Below, piece after piece: positions 10,021 to 18,660 of a stretch of DNA of 64,000 nucleotides; position 1 is the stretch's first letter; each line of letters opens with the position of its first letter. The position numbers and the translations under genes were made by a program. The notes beneath the pieces are model-generated. The model was given only the letters and a program-made list of their open reading frames with translations, made no database searches and had not been told where the DNA came from. This DNA comes from Marinomonas profundi (lineage in GTDB: Bacteria > Pseudomonadota > Gammaproteobacteria > Pseudomonadales > Marinomonadaceae), in NCBI RefSeq assembly GCF_020694005.1, contig NZ_CP073013.1:2428578-2492577 (forward strand). The letters run 5' to 3'.

Positions 10021-11145
10021 TTATTGTGCTGGCGCTTGTGCCGGTTCGGGCGGCATGTCTTTCGCCATGTGAATGGTGTGAGTTGGGAAGGCCACTTCTG
10101 CGCCGTGCGACTCAATAATCTGCATGGCTTGAAACAAAACGTCTTGTTTGACGTTGTGAAAGGTTCGCCAATCGACGGTTTTGGTGTAGGCGTAAATAAA
10201 GAAATCCAAAGACGAAGGGCCAAATTGGTTGAAGTTCACCATGTAAGTTTGATTGGTATCAAGGTCTTCATGGTTGGCAATCATCTCTTTAATATCGGCC
10301 AAAATGGTGGGTAAAAGACTGAAATCACCATAACGAACGCCAATAGTTTCGTTGATGCGGCGGTGCGTCATGCGTGACGGGTTTTCCACCGAAATAAGCG
10401 AAAAAGTTGAGTTCGGCACATACAAAGGGCGCTTTTCAAAGGTGCGAATTCTGGTTTGTCGCCAACCTATGTGTTCAACCGTGCCTTCAATATTTTGATC
10501 TGGCGAGCGAATCCAATCGCCAATCGCAAAGGGTCTATCTAAATACACCATTAAGCCACCAAAGAAATTGGCCAGTAAGTCTTTTGCGGCAAAGCCGACC
10601 GCAATGCCACCAATACCACCAAACGCTAATACGCCAGAAATACTGTAGCCCAAGGTCTGTAAAATGACCAATACGGAGGTGATGATCACCGATGCGCGTA
10701 ATAATTTGCTGATCGCGCTGGCGGTGGTGTGATCCACATGGGTTTTTAATTTATCTGAGTGGGTTAGGGTTTTTTCACTTTCAGAAATGCAGCGTAAAAT
10801 AAACCAGGTGAGAATAACGACGACACCGATTTCGCGGATAGACTGAATAAGCGAAGTAAGGCCTGGGTCCATTTCAGTGCCTGATATTTCCGCCGCGACA
10901 CTTAACCCAATGAGCCATATAGCTACCCCGACGGGTTTTTGAGCCGCATGAATCAGGACATTGTCCCAAGGCGTTTTGGTGCGCTCTAATTGCTTGTCAA
11001 TACGCGTTATAATACGAGTGGCAACGAAGTTAACCACTAGCGTACTGAGTACAACCAAAAATACCCGAACGACCCAGTGCATTTTTGTGTCCCCAAGGCC
11101 CAAATATACTTGCATCGTTTCCCAGGTTATTGTTTCCCAAGTCAT
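10021..11145 (-). CDS. MscS-family small-conductance mechanosensitive channel
   Basis: 374 residues. Four hydrophobic segments in the first half are followed by the pore-lining helix and MscS beta domain (LAFGGIGGIAVGFAAKDLLANFFGGLMVYLDRPF region and GTVEHIGWRQTRIR), then the C-terminal alpha/beta domain. Expected to be an inner-membrane heptamer releasing solutes on hypo-osmotic shock. The C-terminus is Pro/Ala rich. The exact start is uncertain: three Met codons lie in the first 22 codons. Confidence 0.9.
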   Translation of the reverse strand: MTWETITWETMQVYLGLGDTKMHWVVRVFLVVLSTLVVNFVATRIITRIDKQLERTKTPWDNVLIHAAQKPVGVAIWLIGLSVAAEISGTEMDPGLTSLIQSIREIGVVVILTWFILRCISESEKTLTHSDKLKTHVDHTTASAISKLLRASVIITSVLVILQTLGYSISGVLAFGGIGGIAVGFAAKDLLANFFGGLMVYLDRPFAIGDWIRSPDQNIEGTVEHIGWRQTRIRTFEKRPLYVPNSTFSLISVENPSRMTHRRINETIGVRYGDFSLLPTILADIKEMIANHEDLDTNQTYMVNFNQFGPSSLDFFIYAYTKTVDWRTFHNVKQDVLFQAMQIIESHGAEVAFPTHTIHMAKDMPPEPAQAPAQ

Positions 11146-11237
11146 TGTGTTTCTCTATCTGTTTATGTTGAGGGTGAATGCCATTTTACTAGGACAGTCG
11201 TGACTGTGTCTTGAGCCATAACCTTATAGTAGTAATC

Positions 11238-12569
11238 TTATAACAGTAATAATGTACCTAATCCCAGAAAGGCGACAAACCCCGCGATATCCGTGACCGT
11301 GGTTAAAATAACGGAGCCAGATAACGCCGGATCAATGCGTAATTTATCCAGTATCACAGGGATTAATACACCGGAAAGCGCGGCCATAAAAATGTTAACG
11401 ATAATCGCCAAGCCTATCACTGCACCCAGCATTGGGCTTTCAAACCACCACAGTGTGACCACGCCAATCACAATCGCCCATAATATGCCGTTTAATCCCC
11501 CGACTTTTAACTCTTTGGATAATAACGATTTTAAGTTGCTGCGGGTGATTTGCCCAAGGGCCAGACCGCGAACAATCAAGGTAAGCGTTTGACTGCCGGC
11601 AATGCCGCCCATAGAGGCAACAACGGGCATTAATACGGCTAACGCAACCACTTGTTGTAATGTGGCTTCAAATAAACCGATAAACGCCGAGGCTAAAAAC
11701 GCCGTTAATAAATTGATGCCAAGCCAGATGCCACGAGTCGCTGCACTGCGTTTTACCGGCGCAAACAAGTCTGACTCTTCATTTAAGCCCGCCGTCGACA
11801 TTTGCTGAGCTTCGTGTTCTAAACGCCAGGTTTCCATGGCCAATCCGGCATGAAAGCGGCCTAATAAAATGTGATTATCATCCACCACTGGGAGCGCAGA
11901 TAGGGCGGAGCGTTCTAATTGTTCGGCGGCTTTTGTTAGCTCTGTATCGGCGTGAATAAAAGAACATTCTTCATCGATTAAATTCGAAACAGGCTCATGA
12001 TCTTGGGCTTTAAACAGTTGGTCGAATTTGACGCAACCCACCCAGCGGCCTGTTCTATTGACCAGATACACCATGTCGGTGTAGTCCGGTATGTTCTTTT
12101 TAAGCAATCTTAACGCTTCTGATACCCGAATCGATTGCGAGGCAATTAATAGTTCATGATCGATCCAGCGGCCGACAAGGTCGTCATCGTAAACAATACC
12201 TTGTTGGTAATATTCACGCTGCTTGTTGTCCATTTGTTTAAGCGCAATGTCGACTAGACGGTCTGGTAGGGAGTCTGTTATTTCAAGCAGGTCTTCCGCG
12301 TCGACATCGGCGAACAAGTTTTCAATTTCTGTATCGTCCAGCCCCTTTAAGAGTAACTGACGAGACTCGCCACGCATTTCAACCAAAATATCCAGTCGAT
12401 TGGCTTGCTTAATATTAGCCCACGCCTGTCTTCGCTGAGCAAGCGGGATGGATTCGAGTGCGAGTGCTACATCATCTGGCGTTAATGCTGATATTGCCTT
12501 GTTGATGGATTCGGGTGAATGCTCATCCTGGATGAGGGTTTCAATAAGGTCGGCGACTTGGTTGTGCAC
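11238..12569 (-). CDS. mgtE: Magnesium transporter MgtE
   Basis: 443 residues with the MgtE order: N-terminal superhelical Mg2+-sensing domain (about 1-125), paired CBS domains (about 130-250), and five C-terminal membrane helices carrying the selectivity motif PVVASMGGIAGSQ (the Asn of the usual GGNAG is Ile here). Mg2+ binding between the cytosolic domains closes the pore. Monocistronic, leftward; 92 bp from the mscS gene. Confidence 0.95.
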   Translation of the reverse strand: MHNQVADLIETLIQDEHSPESINKAISALTPDDVALALESIPLAQRRQAWANIKQANRLDILVEMRGESRQLLLKGLDDTEIENLFADVDAEDLLEITDSLPDRLVDIALKQMDNKQREYYQQGIVYDDDLVGRWIDHELLIASQSIRVSEALRLLKKNIPDYTDMVYLVNRTGRWVGCVKFDQLFKAQDHEPVSNLIDEECSFIHADTELTKAAEQLERSALSALPVVDDNHILLGRFHAGLAMETWRLEHEAQQMSTAGLNEESDLFAPVKRSAATRGIWLGINLLTAFLASAFIGLFEATLQQVVALAVLMPVVASMGGIAGSQTLTLIVRGLALGQITRSNLKSLLSKELKVGGLNGILWAIVIGVVTLWWFESPMLGAVIGLAIIVNIFMAALSGVLIPVILDKLRIDPALSGSVILTTVTDIAGFVAFLGLGTLLLL

Positions 12570-12814
12570 GGGATATCCTTAAAACGCGAAAATATGACGA
12601 TAAAAGTAACATGTTTTCTAGTCTGCGGTAAAAACAAATCCTTTATCAAACAAGGCTTTATTTTTACCTGATACTGTCTCGGCTAACGTTAAAAAATATT
12701 TTTTAACGGCGTAGGCGGCTGGACAAAAAAAATTTAGTATTGTCTTCGATAAGGTGGTTGAGAATTGGCCGTCTGACAGCGTGTTTGACACTGAATAATG
12801 TGGGGGGAAATAGT

Positions 12815-13786
12815 ATGACACTTGCACTGCTTGCTATTGTGTGTGGTTTTGTTTTGCTGGTTTGGAGTGCGGATAGGTTTGTCGATGGGGCCGCCGCCAC
12901 GGCGAAGCATTTTGGCATGCCGTCTTTGTTAATAGGCATGGTAGTGGTGGGCTTTGGTACGTCGGCGCCTGAAATGGTGGTCTCAGCCATGGCGGCTATC
13001 GATGGGAAGCCGGATTTGGCGATGGGTAATGCCTTAGGCTCTAATATTGTCAATATTGGTTTGATACTGGGGATTACGGCCTTAATTGCGCCTATTACAG
13101 TGAATTCCAGTATTGTGCGTAAGGAGCTGCCATTACTGTTGCTGATTTGTTTGCTATTGGGTGGTTTGCTTTGGGATGGGGCTTTTAGCTTTATCGAAGC
13201 CATTATTTTGTTGGTTGGTTTTCTGGCCTTGGTTGTATGGAGTGTTTTTTCCGCTCTAAAAGCCAAAGGCGACAATTTAGGCGTGGAAACCGAGCAGGCG
13301 CTTGTTGCTCATCAAATGACGGTGGGTAAGGCGGTTTTTTGGCTTGTTGTGGGCTTGATCTTGCTGATTATCAGTTCTCGGATCTTAGTTTGGGGGGCGG
13401 TTAGTATTGCCCAAACGCTAGGTATTAGTAATTTGATTATTGGTTTAACCATTATTGCACTGGGTACTTCACTGCCAGAGCTGGCGGCGTCGGTGATCGC
13501 GGCGCGTAAAGGCGAGCATGATCTTGCGATTGGCAATATCGTCGGTTCAAATATGTTTAACATTCTCGCCGTGGTTGGGATTGCGGGTATTATTGAACCG
13601 ATTCGCTCCATGGCGCCGGAAGTATTTAATCGAGATTGGTTAGTGATGCTGGGTATGACCATTATGTTATTTGCAATGGCTTATGGCTTTGGTCGAGAAG
13701 GGCGTATTAATCGGCTTGAAGGCGGGGTATTAATCGCGGCTTTTGCGGCTTATAACATCTGGTTAGTCATCTCAGTATTGGGTTAG
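12815..13786 (+). CDS. CaCA-family sodium/calcium exchanger (YrbG-like)
   Basis: 323 residues, about ten membrane helices. The two alpha-repeats are clear: GFGTSAPEMVVSA with GNALGSNIVNIG, and ALGTSLPELAASV with GNIVGSNMFNI. These carry the acidic ion-binding residues of K+-dependent Na+/Ca2+ exchangers. ATG 12815 is preceded by a strong GGGGGGAA ribosome site; the longer open frame upstream is not needed. This is the last host gene before the prophage. The 245 bp upstream (12570-12814) shows nothing further that I can name. Confidence 0.92.
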   Translation: MTLALLAIVCGFVLLVWSADRFVDGAAATAKHFGMPSLLIGMVVVGFGTSAPEMVVSAMAAIDGKPDLAMGNALGSNIVNIGLILGITALIAPITVNSSIVRKELPLLLLICLLLGGLLWDGAFSFIEAIILLVGFLALVVWSVFSALKAKGDNLGVETEQALVAHQMTVGKAVFWLVVGLILLIISSRILVWGAVSIAQTLGISNLIIGLTIIALGTSLPELAASVIAARKGEHDLAIGNIVGSNMFNILAVVGIAGIIEPIRSMAPEVFNRDWLVMLGMTIMLFAMAYGFGREGRINRLEGGVLIAAFAAYNIWLVISVLG

Positions 13787-13847
13787 GTGCTGCTGGGGTC
13801 GGAGGTTGATAAGTAACAATAAATCAATTCTGTTTTTTACATGAGCT

Positions 13848-13890
13848 AAGGCGCGTAGGTTTTGATAGAATCTACCCGCCTTATTTTTTT
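13848..13890 (+). terminator. Terminator after the CaCA exchanger gene
   Basis: An 11-bp stem with one mismatch (AAGGCGCGTAG against CTACCCGCCTT, 13-nt loop) is followed by ATTTTTTT. It lies 61 bp after the stop of the exchanger gene. Confidence 0.8.
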
Positions 13891-13986
13891 AGCTGTGCTG
13901 ATTACTGGCTTCTAAAAAAGGGCGGGTAAAGAGCAATGCTTAAATTTTTCTAAGAAATCAAATGAAATCAATAGATTAAACTCAAT

Positions 13987-14028
13987 ATGCTGTTAATGAT
14001 CGATAAACAGCATTACCATATCTTGTAG
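13987..14028 (+). pseudogene. trpG: Orphaned 5' end of host trpG at the left prophage junction
   Basis: The codons from 13987 read MLLMIDKQHYHIL then stop. The first six residues equal the TrpG N-terminus (MLLMID), which is also encoded at 50766-50783 in front of the intact gene. The frame leaves trpG sequence right after the shared core ATGATCGATAA. I read this as the host trpG start, separated from its gene by prophage integration; the codons after residue 6 are phage DNA. Confidence 0.85.
13996..14006 (+). other. attL core
   Basis: ATGATCGATAA, identical to 50775-50785. Host DNA (exchanger terminator, trpG start codons) lies to the left and the phage integrase to the right. The preceding ten bases also resemble those at attR (CTGTTA versus TTATTG, both Leu-Leu codons). 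Confidence 0.85.
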
Positions 14029-14123
14029 TTTCCTTCCGTTCCTGTTTGTTTTACACCCCTTGATCTATATAGGCTTTTTCGTTTCTGTTTGTTTTCTATT
14101 GTTTGTGGAAAGCGGGCGGGGGT

Positions 14124-14143
14124 AGGGGTAATATCGGGGGTAA
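14124..14143 (+). promoter_or_regulatory. Putative integrase arm-type sites, left
   Basis: Two copies of GGGGTAA 11 bp apart (AGGGGTAA at 14124, GGGGGTAA ending at 14143), plus an inverted copy TTACCCCT at 14161-14168 just before the integrase start. The same 20-bp arrangement, with one base changed, recurs at 50693-50712 beside attR. Position and repetition on both arms suggest integrase or accessory-factor binding. The inverted copy overlaps the integrase leader, so autoregulation is possible. Confidence 0.6.
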
Positions 14144-14170
14144 AGTTAAAACACAGGACGTTACCCCTAT

Positions 14171-15337
14171 ATGCTCACTGATTTAAAAATAAAGTCGCTA
14201 AAACCAAAGAGTAAACCGTACAAGGTGTTGGATGGTGACCGCTTGTATCTGCAAGTCATGGCAACTGGTAAAAAGTTCTGGAGGATGCGGTATAAAATAA
14301 ATGGAAAAGACAGTTTCTTTACAATTGGCGAATATCCAATGGTAAGTCTTTACCACGCTCGGCGCGAGCGAGACAAAGCCGCCGAACAGATTTCGCTTGG
14401 TTTGGATCCAAACATAGAGAAAAAAGCCGATGAAATGCGAAAAAAGAGCGAGGATTCAAGCACTTTTTACGCTGTGAGCGAACAGTATTATTCAAAGAAA
14501 AAAGACGGTTGGAGTGATCACTATGCATGGCAATATGGCTCGGTCATGGAAAACGACGTTTACCCCATTATTGGTGATATGCCAATCTCTCGAATTACCG
14601 CCCCGTACCTACTGAAGATAATAGAAAGCATGGAAAAAAGAGGCGCGCCCACCATGGCAATATTGGCGCGTTTGTTTATGGGGCAGGTGTTTCGATATGC
14701 TGGTGCCAGGTTAATGGTTGAGGCAGATCCTACCGTATTTTTAGCGGGTGTTATTACTCGGCCAAAAGTCCGGCACGCGCCAGCGCTTGAGAAAGATCAA
14801 ATTATTACGTTGTTTAAAAACTTGGCCGTTTATAACGGCTTTCCCGCCACCATCATTGCGGTGAAATTGTTGGCGCATACTTTTATGCGGACAAAAGAGC
14901 TTAGATGCATGCAATGGTCGTTTATTCAGGGTGATGCCGTGGTATTTCCTGAGCACATTATGAAAAAGCGAGAAAAGCAAATAGTGCCATTAACAGCTAG
15001 GTCATTAGAGTTAATCGACGAGCTAAGAAAATACACCGGCGGTCATGAATTGATGTTTCCCAATGTGCGTGACTCGTCACGATCCATGAGTAACACAACA
15101 ATAAATCGAGTCATTGAGCGGCTAGGCTTTAAAGGGGATTTCAGCGGCCACGGATTTAGAAGCACCGCGTCCACTATGCTAAATGAAATGGGTTATCGAG
15201 AAGACGCAATAGAAAGACAGCTTTCACACGTCGAGCGAAAAGGCCAGCGCCGCGCCTACAACCATGGCGAATACATGGCAGAGCGTCGGGAAATGATGGA
15301 GTATTGGTCTGGTTTTCTGGTAGGTTTGGGTGTTTGA
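14171..15337 (+). CDS. int: Tyrosine-family site-specific integrase
   Basis: 388 residues. An N-terminal DUF4102-type arm-binding domain (KSLKPKSKPYKVLDGDRLYLQV...) is followed by a core-binding SAM-like helical domain (about 95-190) and the catalytic domain. Visible catalytic residues: Arg in HTFMRTKELR, HGFR, LSH and the nucleophile Tyr in RRAYNHGEY, within the P4-type integrase subfamily. It lies 165 bp inside attL and points inward, the usual arrangement for integrating at the trpG core. It presumably catalyses integration, and excision with a directionality factor (the AlpA-like protein is a candidate). Confidence 0.95.
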   Translation: MLTDLKIKSLKPKSKPYKVLDGDRLYLQVMATGKKFWRMRYKINGKDSFFTIGEYPMVSLYHARRERDKAAEQISLGLDPNIEKKADEMRKKSEDSSTFYAVSEQYYSKKKDGWSDHYAWQYGSVMENDVYPIIGDMPISRITAPYLLKIIESMEKRGAPTMAILARLFMGQVFRYAGARLMVEADPTVFLAGVITRPKVRHAPALEKDQIITLFKNLAVYNGFPATIIAVKLLAHTFMRTKELRCMQWSFIQGDAVVFPEHIMKKREKQIVPLTARSLELIDELRKYTGGHELMFPNVRDSSRSMSNTTINRVIERLGFKGDFSGHGFRSTASTMLNEMGYREDAIERQLSHVERKGQRRAYNHGEYMAERREMMEYWSGFLVGLGV

Positions 15338-15357
15338 TTAACAACGTTTAGGGAAAA

Positions 15358-15615
15358 ATGATGACGGATGTAGTAAAGCCGAGTGCTGGTGAGGTCTATG
15401 TATCGCCTAAAAGGGCTGATATTTATATTCTGGATGTGTTTGAAACTGAATTCGCTATAAGTGCAAACGGTGAAGAGGTGGTTTTAAATTATCAGGTGTT
15501 TTTTGTTGATGAAAAAAACAAAGACGCGCCGGAAGATGATGATGACGAGGGATGGGATAAGGAGTCTTGGGAGCGGTGCGTAAGGTTTTACCAATTCGAA
15601 AAAAAAGCACCTTGA
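15358..15615 (+). CDS. Small acidic phage protein
   Basis: 85 residues, 20 bp after int, with GGGAAAA before the ATG pair. It has an acidic stretch (DEKNKDAPEDDDDEGWDKE) and a mostly beta N-terminal half. No family recognised. Its stop codon lies inside the stem of the following terminator, so it is the end of the int transcript. Confidence 0.6.
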   Translation: MMTDVVKPSAGEVYVSPKRADIYILDVFETEFAISANGEEVVLNYQVFFVDEKNKDAPEDDDDEGWDKESWERCVRFYQFEKKAP

Positions 15616-15627
15616 AGGTGCTTTTTT
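15601..15627. terminator. Bidirectional terminator after the int operon
   Basis: AAAAAAGCACC pairs with GGTGCTTTTTT around a 5-nt loop. A and T runs on both sides allow use by int (rightward) and by the leftward lysogeny-side operon ending at 15634. Confidence 0.9.
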
Positions 15628-15633
15628 TGGTAA

Positions 15634-16152
15634 TCACTGCATCATAAGAAGTGATTGCTTAAGTTGTATTGGTGGGTTTATGAAAACTGTTGGGCGTGTG
15701 CCAACTGTATTTCGTAATTGATCTTGCTGTTCTGGCGTATGTGACTTCGAAAAGTACTTTTCTATGTATTGATCAACGTGGCATTGCTCTTTTGCTTTCT
15801 TGGTGACTGATTTGAAACCATGATCTGTGAAGTGTCCTGCAAGCGCTTCGTTTATTCTTTCCAGCGACTCTTTTGCCGCAAATATTCCTATTTCTAGTTT
15901 TGGGTGGTCGTGTTTTTTGCTGAGAGTGATCCGACGATAACCTTGAATTTCCAAGCCATTGCGTTTGCAATAGGATCGAAAATAAGCCCATGCGATTTGC
16001 ATTTCTTTGATAGTGATTTCTTTTGAATCGGCATCGCGTTTGTTTTTTGCTGTAGTAAACCAACCAAACACCCATTCGCGGTTCGCGTTTTCTGGGCGTA
16101 ATTCCATTTCTTTTATACGTGCTGCTATCGATTCGCTGTGTTGTGTAGCCAT
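15634..16152 (-). CDS. Phage protein of unknown function
   Basis: 172 residues, mixed helical, basic in the centre (ITLSKKHDHPKLE). No motif recognised. Last gene of the leftward operon (17853 to 15634) headed by the AlpA-like regulator. It ends at the bidirectional terminator shared with int. Confidence 0.65.
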   Translation of the reverse strand: MATQHSESIAARIKEMELRPENANREWVFGWFTTAKNKRDADSKEITIKEMQIAWAYFRSYCKRNGLEIQGYRRITLSKKHDHPKLEIGIFAAKESLERINEALAGHFTDHGFKSVTKKAKEQCHVDQYIEKYFSKSHTPEQQDQLRNTVGTRPTVFINPPIQLKQSLLMMQ

Positions 16153-16185
16153 AATATTTACCCCCCTGATTTTAAAGAAATGTCA

Positions 16186-16572
16186 TTAACCTTGCGTTGG
16201 CAGATTCGGCCAGCGTTTAACAAGGTCTTTGAAAAGTGCGTCACCGTTTTGGATGGCGTTGTGTGGTTCGCAGTGCAGTGACCAGCGGCCTTTGATGACG
16301 GTAATGGCGGCGTCAAAGTTGAGGGCGTCGAGGTGGCAAAACCAAGCCAGCGGCGCGTGCCAGTTGTAGCTATTGTAAGTAGACAGCAAGATTTGCGCGG
16401 CCACTTCTGAGGCGCTGCTGTCACTTTGTGCCAACTTCAATAAGCGTAAGATCGCGTCTTTGTACTCGGCTTCACCCGCTTGGCTTTTGCTTGCGGCGGC
16501 ATCATAGGCCTGTTGTTGTTCTTCAATCGCCGCGCGAAATTCTGGGTTCATGGTTGTGAATTGCTGTTTCAT
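16186..16572 (-). CDS. Phage protein of unknown function
   Basis: 128 residues from ATG 16572, which has GGGAG 8-9 bp upstream; a longer open frame upstream runs into a hairpin and is not needed. Helical, with a conserved-looking aromatic core (YNWHAPLAWFCHLD) and a WP..PTQG end. I do not recognise a named domain. Third-from-promoter group of the leftward lysogeny-side operon. Confidence 0.7.
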   Translation of the reverse strand: MKQQFTTMNPEFRAAIEEQQQAYDAAASKSQAGEAEYKDAILRLLKLAQSDSSASEVAAQILLSTYNSYNWHAPLAWFCHLDALNFDAAITVIKGRWSLHCEPHNAIQNGDALFKDLVKRWPNLPTQG

Positions 16573-16596
16573 GTTCTTTGCTCCCGTTGTTAAAAG

Positions 16597-16623
16597 AAAG
16601 CCGCCGTGATTGGCGGCTTTTTT
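16597..16623. terminator. Intra-operon hairpin with T runs
   Basis: AAAGCCGCC pairs with GGCGGCTTT (6-nt loop), with TTT on the plus side and a CTTTCTTTT tract on the minus side. It sits between two leftward genes and may attenuate the distal part of that operon. Confidence 0.7.
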
Positions 16624-16634
16624 GTGTCTGACAT

Positions 16635-16979
16635 TTAGCGTTGTGGAGGGTTGCCCCAGCTTCCGTAACTTTGTGGTTGTGGCGCTTGTTGATGTTGCTG
16701 TTGCTGCGGTGCCGGTTGTTGGTTCTGGTTTGGGTTGTCCCAAAACACGGACATTTTGATGGCGCCGTTTGAACCAATCGGCAAAGAGTCTAGCTCAATG
16801 CTTACCTGTGGCATTTCCCCTTGTTGCTCGGCTGGCCATAAAGTCGCACGGCCGAGTGGCGCATAACGTGCTTTCATTTTTGGTTTGCCCTGAGCGTCGC
16901 GCTCTTGGGTTGGATAGTAATCTGCGGCGTAAACGACGCGGCCTTTGGCTAACGGTTGATTGGTTTGATGTTGAGACAT
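16635..16979 (-). CDS. Phage protein with Gln/Pro-rich tail
   Basis: 114 residues. ATG 16979 is chosen because AAGGAA lies 7 bp upstream; another ATG two codons earlier overlaps that site. The first 80 residues look like a small beta domain (GRVVYAADYYPTQE, ARYAPLGRATLWP). The last 30 are low-complexity Gln/Pro ending GSWGNPPQR. The domain plus flexible tail is reminiscent of single-strand DNA-binding proteins, but I see no OB-fold signature or acidic tip, so I do not assign it. Confidence 0.65.
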   Translation of the reverse strand: MSQHQTNQPLAKGRVVYAADYYPTQERDAQGKPKMKARYAPLGRATLWPAEQQGEMPQVSIELDSLPIGSNGAIKMSVFWDNPNQNQQPAPQQQQHQQAPQPQSYGSWGNPPQR

Positions 16980-17000
16980 AATCATTTCCTTTTTAGTGGT

Positions 17001-17351
17001 TTAAATTTGAGGTTCAAGGCCCGCTTGTAAATCAGCATTGTGAAAAACTTGGGTGAGTCGGTCAGGGCCGTATTTTTCTGTTAGTGCTTGAAGTACGTGT
17101 TTTGCTAGATCGACCGTGGCCGCTTTCTTGTTGGTGACTTCAAGGTAGCCAACACGGTTACCGGTTTTAGTGTCGCTAAGGACGTATTGCTTTTGGGTTT
17201 TTATGATGTCCTTGTGAATGATGAATTCACGGGTGAGCGTGCCCACGGTACTGGTAAACGTTTGGCCTGTGATTTCCGTGGTGTTGGAAGTGTGCACCCC
17301 GGTTTTTTGGTCTTTGGTGAATGTCTGAATAGTGATTGTCTTAGTTGCCAT
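17001..17351 (-). CDS. Phage protein of unknown function
   Basis: 116 residues, rich in Thr/Lys, mostly beta in the N-terminal two thirds with a C-terminal helix. No family recognised. Same leftward operon; 21 bp before the next gene. Confidence 0.65.
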   Translation of the reverse strand: MATKTITIQTFTKDQKTGVHTSNTTEITGQTFTSTVGTLTREFIIHKDIIKTQKQYVLSDTKTGNRVGYLEVTNKKAATVDLAKHVLQALTEKYGPDRLTQVFHNADLQAGLEPQI

Positions 17352-17359
17352 GATGGTTC

Positions 17360-17497
17360 CTATTTGGTCAGTTTAAGAAGCGCGGTTTTTACGCACGCGG
17401 GGCAGGTTGCCAGGTATCGGCCTTGCAAATCTGGTGAGAGATTTGCAAAACCGCTTAACGTGGTGCGCTTTATGACGTTATAATCTGCGTTAGACAT
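17360..17497 (-). CDS. Small CxxC phage protein (45 aa)
   Basis: Starts MSNADYNVIKRTTLSG, with AAAGGA 8-9 bp upstream of the ATG at 17497, and ends at TAG 17360. One CPAC motif near the C-terminus could bind metal as a dimer. It fills the gap between the AlpA-like gene and the next leftward gene; good ribosome site and operon fit support coding. Confidence 0.6.
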   Translation of the reverse strand: MSNADYNVIKRTTLSGFANLSPDLQGRYLATCPACVKTALLKLTK

Positions 17498-17583
17498 AAT
17501 TAATTTCCTTTAGGTTGGTGGTTGGTTTGTCTCGGGCTGGTTGGGAAGTTGCATTTCCTACCGGCCCTTTTTTTTTGCTTTTT

Positions 17584-17853
17584 TTAGTGAACTTTCTTTC
17601 GAGCGGCTTTTGCGGCTTGTTCGGCGGCTTCTTGCACTTGTTCGTCTGTGGCGGGGGTGAGGTCGTTAATCCATTGCTCTATTTCGCGGCGTTTCCAGTA
17701 AGAGCCACGACCTACTTTTGACAGGCGTGGAAACTCGCCATTGCCCATAAGCTTGTAAATGGTGTTGCGGGAAAAAGTCGTGATCTCCATGACTTCTTGA
17801 ATTTTGATGAGTTCGTTTTGTGGTTGTTGTGTTGAGATAGTTTTGTTTGTCAT
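17584..17853 (-). CDS. AlpA-family helix-turn-helix regulator/excisionase candidate
   Basis: 89 residues with a MerR/AlpA-type winged helix (QEVMEITTFSRNTIYKLM, then FPRLSKVGRGSYWKRREIEQWI) and a Lys/Ala-rich tail. AlpA-like proteins act as transcription factors or as recombination directionality factors for P4-type integrases. It is the first gene of the leftward operon and its promoter carries a repressor operator at 17878-17895, so induction would switch it on. Confidence 0.85.
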   Translation of the reverse strand: MTNKTISTQQPQNELIKIQEVMEITTFSRNTIYKLMGNGEFPRLSKVGRGSYWKRREIEQWINDLTPATDEQVQEAAEQAAKAARKKVH

Positions 17854-17877
17854 TTGTTGTCCCCTGTTGTCTTTTTC

Positions 17878-17921
17878 TGTTCGGTAAAGAGAACATTATA
17901 GGCGTGAGAGAATCTTGTCAA
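17878..17921 (-). promoter_or_regulatory. Leftward promoter with repressor operator (PL-like)
   Basis: On the minus strand TTGACA (17916-17921), 17-bp spacer, TAATGT (17893-17898), followed by the dyad TGTTC-N8-GAACA (17878-17895) overlapping the -10 edge and the start region. The same dyad with the same inner TAAAG occurs at the Cro promoter. It drives the AlpA-like operon; CI binding would block it. Confidence 0.8.
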
Positions 17922-17951
17922 CAAATAAGAACAAAAAATATAGAAAGGATT

Positions 17952-18608
17952 TTAAAGTTTAAATTTTGCCTCTATTACTACGCCAAGAATTTGGCAGTTT
18001 CCATTGATGGGAATTGTTGGGTAAGTGGGGTTGAGAGGTTTTAAAAACTTCATGCCCGCATCAATGACCAGTTTTTTAAACGTTGCTTCGTCTGTGCCAT
18101 CTAGTTTGGCAACAATCAATTTTCCGTTTTCCGGTGCTATATCGGGATCAATCAAGATAAGCATGCCTTCTGGGATGCTTAGTCCAATGGGTGACGTCAT
18201 GCTGTCACCAACAACACGAAGCCAAAAAGAGTTATCGCTTGCTCTTGATGGTGCGTCCTCCCATTCGATGTCGTTACCAAGCGCCCTGTAATCAAGGGCT
18301 TCTGCCCAATTTCCGGCTTGAACTTGGCTAAGGACGGGAAGTGATTTTGTGTTGTATTGGGCTGGTGCTTCGGCGACGTTAGATGTAAGCGGTGTGTTCG
18401 CTGTGTAATCCTTTCCGGTCAATATCCAAGTGGTCGTTGTTTTAAATAGCTTTGCTAAGTTATTTAGGTTTTCACCATTTGGTTTGTTTCTGTCTTGTTC
18501 CCACATTGAGATAGTTGCAGGTGATATCCCGCCTAATAGTTTGCATAAGCCTCTTATAGAAAGCTTTTGCTCTTTTCGTTTTCTTAGAATTCTCTCGCCT
18601 GGTGTCAT
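17952..18608 (-). CDS. LexA-like CI repressor (HTH + S24 peptidase)
   Basis: 218 residues. N-terminal HTH (about 17-60), a linker with the Ala98-Gly99 self-cleavage site (QAG), and the S24 catalytic dyad Ser136 (GDSM) and Lys168 (VAKLDG). It keeps lysogeny by repressing the divergent promoters; RecA-stimulated self-cleavage would induce the prophage. It is flanked by the two operators and divergent from cro. Confidence 0.93.
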   Translation of the reverse strand: MTPGERILRKRKEQKLSIRGLCKLLGGISPATISMWEQDRNKPNGENLNNLAKLFKTTTTWILTGKDYTANTPLTSNVAEAPAQYNTKSLPVLSQVQAGNWAEALDYRALGNDIEWEDAPSRASDNSFWLRVVGDSMTSPIGLSIPEGMLILIDPDIAPENGKLIVAKLDGTDEATFKKLVIDAGMKFLKPLNPTYPTIPINGNCQILGVVIEAKFKL

Positions 18609-18660
18609 GTCTGATGCCTGTTAAATAATAAAAACAATGAACATATCTAGTTTACATATG

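Noticed and set aside
13848..13935. trp-type attenuator before the stranded trpG start
   Set aside because: GGCGGGTA at 13920 can pair with the terminator arm, but it lies downstream of the T run, so it cannot compete during transcription; no leader peptide with Trp codons is seen.
17545..17592. Terminator of the AlpA-like gene
   Set aside because: The hairpin ends in a T8 run only on the plus strand, where no gene precedes it; on the coding strand no T run follows.
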